DNA from: Mugil cephalus
Taxonomy: Eukaryota; Chordata; Actinopteri; Mugiliformes; Mugilidae
Length of the DNA stretch: 64,000 bases
Assembly (NCBI RefSeq): GCF_022458985.1
Contig: NC_061781.1
Span: 13,109,501-13,173,500, forward strand
Direction of reading: 5' to 3'
Below the pieces are notes generated by a model, which was given only the letters and a program-made list of their open reading frames with translations, searched no databases and was not told the DNA's origin. Position 1 is the first letter of the stretch. Every line of letters begins with the position of its first letter. Made by a program: the position numbers and the translations under genes. Shown here piece by piece: positions 60,289-64,000 of the stretch.

Positions 60289-63200
60289 ATGAATCCAGAG
60301 TAAGTTAAATAGCGGTAAAATAAAAATAAAAAAATTTGCATGAACTCTGTCGTGCTGAAACTGTTATCCTGTACGTCCGTGTTTTACCAGTTGCTTATAA
60401 TCTTGGATGAATTCAAGGCTTGAATAAATGAAGCTTGCAAACTTTGCCTTGATGCTAATGACAGTGTTAGCTTGTGCAAGCTACGTTGTCGGAGAGTTTA
60501 CCGGAGTTTTGTTCTCATTTCTGCCAGAAATTCTTCAGTTCTCACGAGTGACGATGTTTCATCACCCAAAACTGGCAAGTACAACTATTTATGCTAACTT
60601 AGCTAACTTACCTTAACCGTAGAGCCGTGGTAAGAGGACCCAACCCAGCTATCACTGATCCCCATCACAAGTGTGCTGTTAGTGCATGGGATGATGTAGC
60701 TTGAATCAAGTGATGTTTTTTCCCCCTTTTTACTCGGTTCTTGTGTCTCTATCAAATCCTAGGAGGCGTCAAAACGGGGTACCAGGCCGTAGATGGCCAC
60801 ATCTCCCAGATCCCTGGACTGTCCCCAACCATCATGTCTCTCAGTGAAGACAAGGCCCGGGGTCGAAGGGCCGGAGTCCTAGACAGTGATTCTGACTACA
60901 TCAAACTCGCAAAACAAGGAGGTCACAGGGGTAGAGTCATACTGCTTTCTTGTGCCTGCACGTGTCCTCCGGCTGGTTGATGCCTGCTGCCAACATCCAT
61001 GTTTCTCTGTTTTTCACCTCTGTTCAACAGGACTTCTCTGGCATGAGGAAGAATCGTTCACCTCTAAACCGAGTTCATACAAAGCCCCAAACTGGTTCTG
61101 CACTGAATTAGGAGACGCCAACACACCAAAGTATGTGTAACAGTTGCCTTTTTAGTATCATGTGGTCACAGATCTGTTACCGAAACAATTACTGAAACAC
61201 ATCGACATAGAAGTGCAAGAATAAGTAACATGGCATAATACTTGTACACAAATCTGTTACTGTAGTACCACACCATTTATGTCTCCATAGTCCTCATTTT
61301 TACTGCTTATTTTTCTTTATCTGTTCGAGATATATTGTGTGTTCTTTTTTCCAGCAGCCTAATTAACAGCGAAGAGAAGCAAAACCCTGGAGCTTTTCAA
61401 CCATTAGAGGCTCCCTTTGGGACAGACAATATGTCAACCTGGGAGAGGGACAACAGCGGCGGCAATGGAAAAGAGAAGGTAAACAACAAAATGCTCGAGT
61501 CATTTAGAAAGCAATTTGGCCACACAAGGGACCACAATAAGTATTTATTTGATCATTTTCTTTTCTGTGTTGTTTGATTCTGTTATGATGCCGTGATTGA
61601 AGACAAAGGATTGTTTATCGTCGTTGTTACTGGGTCAGGCAGATCTGATCTTTGTGGTTCAGGTTCTTGATTGTCTAAGGCTTAAACTCACAATGAACCA
61701 AGTTGCCAAGACACCAAAAAAAATGTAATTCACCAAATAACCACCACACGCTGTGACTTTGTTTTGTGCTCTTTTGTGTTCAGGATGACGTCCAGGGCCA
61801 TTGCGACGAGCCGGAGAAAATCCAGGCATCCAGTCCGTTTCACACCAAATACAGGAGAACGTGAGTTCACAGAATGGTCACAAGATGGTGCTATTGTTCC
61901 ATGCTAGATTTAGTATTGGGGTGCCAGTTTTCACAGCCCTCAGTAACCATCTTAGTTTGCTTGAAAGTAACTCAGATGGTAACATGGTTATTGAAGTTCA
62001 CATTTGCAAGTTGCACTATTTTTTTTTTATTTTTTTGTACTATTATTATACACCCAGTAAGTCTTTGTGTGTAATGTAGTATTTGAGGAGTATATTTGAG
62101 TACCAGATAGTTATGAGGTGGCATCATAAAGTTTAAACGTTCGTAAAGTAAAAACTAAAAACAAACGTCAGGTGTCCAGTTGTACATTTACATATTTTCT
62201 ACATGCTTCCTGTAGTGTGGGATCCTAACGATCCTAGTGAGTTGGGCCAGAATGTGCGGTCGTTGTAACGTTTTCAGTTTGTTGATGACCTGAAGAATGG
62301 ACTGGTCCAGCCCCCGCTCTTTCAGAAGACCGCTGATATTTGAATAAAACTGTGTCCTACACAGTGTCCGATATCTGCCGCCGAATCTCCTCTTCTCCTC
62401 GGATCCAGAGCAGCTCGCCGTTCGCACTTCCCAGTGCGCTGCCATGATCTTTAAAAAAAAAAAAAAGTGGGATTTCGCTATACAAGCTGAATATAAACAC
62501 AATCGCACATGTATTTTTTGATTTGTTTGATTGAAAAAATTGACAAAAATCTCTGCCCTTCAGAGTTCGGTCTTTATGGGAGTAGACCAAAACTTTCTGC
62601 TCTGTGTTTGAGCTGAAGCTTCTACAACGATACAGTCTGTCGGGCCAGAATGTAATGTTCAGATACATCAGCATCAGAGCGTAACGTCTGGGTCGACGCG
62701 GCATTCCTGTTCACATCGAAGCCGGGCCGATAAAAACCCAGGTTGAAGTGGTAAAAGTGGCTTGACTCATGTTTTAGGGAAAAAGGGGAACATGTTCCAG
62801 GAGCTGTTTGCCATGTTGATTGTAAACGATTTCACAACGAGCAAGGTTACATTTTTTGCCAACTGAATCTCCCAACCGTGCAATTTTGTAGCCGTCACAA
62901 AACATAAGCAAAACATAAACACAAGTTGTAAATGCACGATAAACATTTAGAAGTTTAAGAGGGCTTTACATTTTAGTGGTCGTGCTGTGATGACATAGCA
63001 GAAACGTGCAGGCCTCAGACGCAGGTCTATCAAAGTGGCACGAGGACCAGCAGCTTCTGGACAAATGTGAATATCATTTATTTGCCTTGGCTCACAGCTG
63101 ATCGGAGCTGTGTGTTTTTCCCTGAACCTTTGGGAAAATGTCATCGAGTACACGCGGCGGGACAGAAACGAAACAGTAAACATCACGGACACAGAGCATG

Positions 63201-63651
63201 TCGGGTAGAGATGCAAATCCTATTTGCTGAGGCGTGAAAACCTACAGGTGTGGTGGGATTATTTCCAGAACTAATCACGTTATTAGCTCAAGAATATTGT
63301 GTCAGCCGCACGGTCTTGGAGGAGGTGGGTGAATGAGAACAGAAGAGTCTAGAAAGCGTGACCGCCCGACAGTAAAAAAATTGCCAGATCTAGACTGTGG
63401 GCGGTTCATTGAAATACTACTTTAAGTAATAAATAGCCAAGAGTTTGTCCAACAGTGTTAGGCTAGGGTCCATGTTTAATGTTTAAACCGTCTCCACTGT
63501 CTGGGTGATCCAGTGGTAAAATTTTACATTCAACGCGTTCCATTTAATACATGTTTGTTCCTGCAGAGTATTCGACAAGAAACCGGCCCCCGTTGACATG
63601 TCTAAGCTGCTGAGCTTCGGTTACGCAGATGACAACGGACCGGTGCAGTGA
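60289..63651 (+). CDS. C7orf57-like uncharacterised protein
   Basis: Orthologue of human C7orf57, function unknown. Exons: 60289-60299, 60528-60574, 60763-60930, 61031-61130, 61355-61478, 61784-61860, 63567-63651; 203 residues, all phases joining (human protein 295). Shared with human: AVDGHISQIPGLS (human AVDAPPASQIPGLS), DSDYIKLAKQGG followed by LL-x-H (human DSEYVKLAKQGGRPDLLKH), a Trp-containing KAPNW segment, and near the end MSKLLSFGY (human FSKLISNGY). The second intron is predicted to be GC-AG (ACTG then gcaagt), because only that joins the frames. The exon at 61355 has a CAGCAG tandem acceptor that can add or drop one serine. A donor (gtgagt) 9 nt after the stop suggests a last untranslated exon from about 63930. 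The first two tiny exons are the least certain part. Confidence 0.82.
62188..62704 (-). other. candidate antisense ORF pair nested in a C7orf57-like intron
   Basis: Within the 1.7-kb intron 61861-63566, the - strand carries two adjacent open segments: 62704 to about 62530 (starting MPRRPRRYALMLMYLN) and 62442-62188 (starting MAAHWEVRTASC and containing LLKERGLDQSILQVINKLK). Composition is protein-like and the second has a strong start context, but I do not recognise a family. They lie in different frames, separated by an A/T run. They could be a small nested gene, a decayed retrocopy or chance. Confidence 0.25.
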
Positions 63652-64000
63652 CGCCTCGAGTGAGTAGAGCACCACTTGAGTTAGGGCCTTAACCGTGTCA
63701 CTATAAACCATTTAATTTTTTTTATCGTCCTTTATGAACGTCCTTCTTGCCCGATAAAAAGGAAATGAAGGCAAGCTGTTGAGCTGTGTATTGATTTTAT
63801 GAGGCCGCTGCATAAAATGATGGCGACAAGAATGAGATGTGAAGAATTTACAAGGCTCCCTGACAGTTTAATATAAAGATATCGGTGAATTATGTGATTA
63901 CTGTAATGACTTGTGCTCTTGTATAACAGACCGGGACGGTGCCGGGATGGACCAAAAGGAACAGTTGGCCCTCTTTGCTCTGCTATGTCAGACATTTTAT

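Noticed and set aside
60428-60616. 62-residue ORF with a signal-peptide-like start
   Set aside because: It overlaps the predicted small exon in another frame, has no recognisable mature domain, and its start looks like ordinary intron sequence.

Overview
The window reads as nuclear DNA of a ray-finned (probably percomorph teleost) fish. Genes are split into many short exons with GT-AG introns, coding exons are GC-rich in AT-rich introns, and DNA-transposon relics typical of fish are present. Every gene call comes from hand-splicing frames against remembered vertebrate family motifs. No search was run.

Layout, left to right: (1) the 3' part of galnt5 on the + strand (1-5166), a Golgi O-glycosylation enzyme; (2) ermn (ermin) on the - strand (6165-7182), tail-to-tail with galnt5; (3) cytip on the - strand (10715-13608), a PDZ plus coiled-coil cytohesin partner; (4) acvr1c/ALK7 on the - strand (17690-29286), a TGF-beta type I receptor; (5) acvr1/ALK2 on the - strand (coding 33310-45379, candidate first non-coding exon at 57322), a BMP/activin type I receptor; (6) a C7orf57-like gene on the + strand (60289-63651) with a candidate RFX X-box in front. 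The order and strands of the first five genes are those of human 2q24.1 (GALNT5-ERMN-CYTIP-ACVR1C-ACVR1). The sixth is next to UPP1 on human chromosome 7, while UPP2 follows ACVR1 in human. The fish arrangement may therefore keep an older linkage.

The most unusual feature is in acvr1. Between the signal-peptide exon and the transmembrane exon there are three separate exons (44519-44770, 42792-43064, 42397-42660). Each encodes a complete ten-cysteine activin-receptor ligand-binding domain, and each is phase 1-1 with intact splice sites. Known vertebrate ACVR1 has one. Any combination stays in frame, so the locus could make a receptor with three tandem ectodomains (682 residues) or alternative single-ectodomain receptors (about 503-510 residues, against 509 in human). 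The latter would resemble the alternative ectodomain exons of Drosophila baboon.

Mobile DNA: one hAT-type element with a perfect 8-bp target duplication, two relics of one Tc1-like family, and one decayed Tc1-like copy with clear ends. There is also a recent 223-bp tandem duplication, a perfect 21-bp-arm hairpin in a galnt5 intron, and several microsatellites. No rRNA, tRNA, CRISPR or prokaryotic features were seen.
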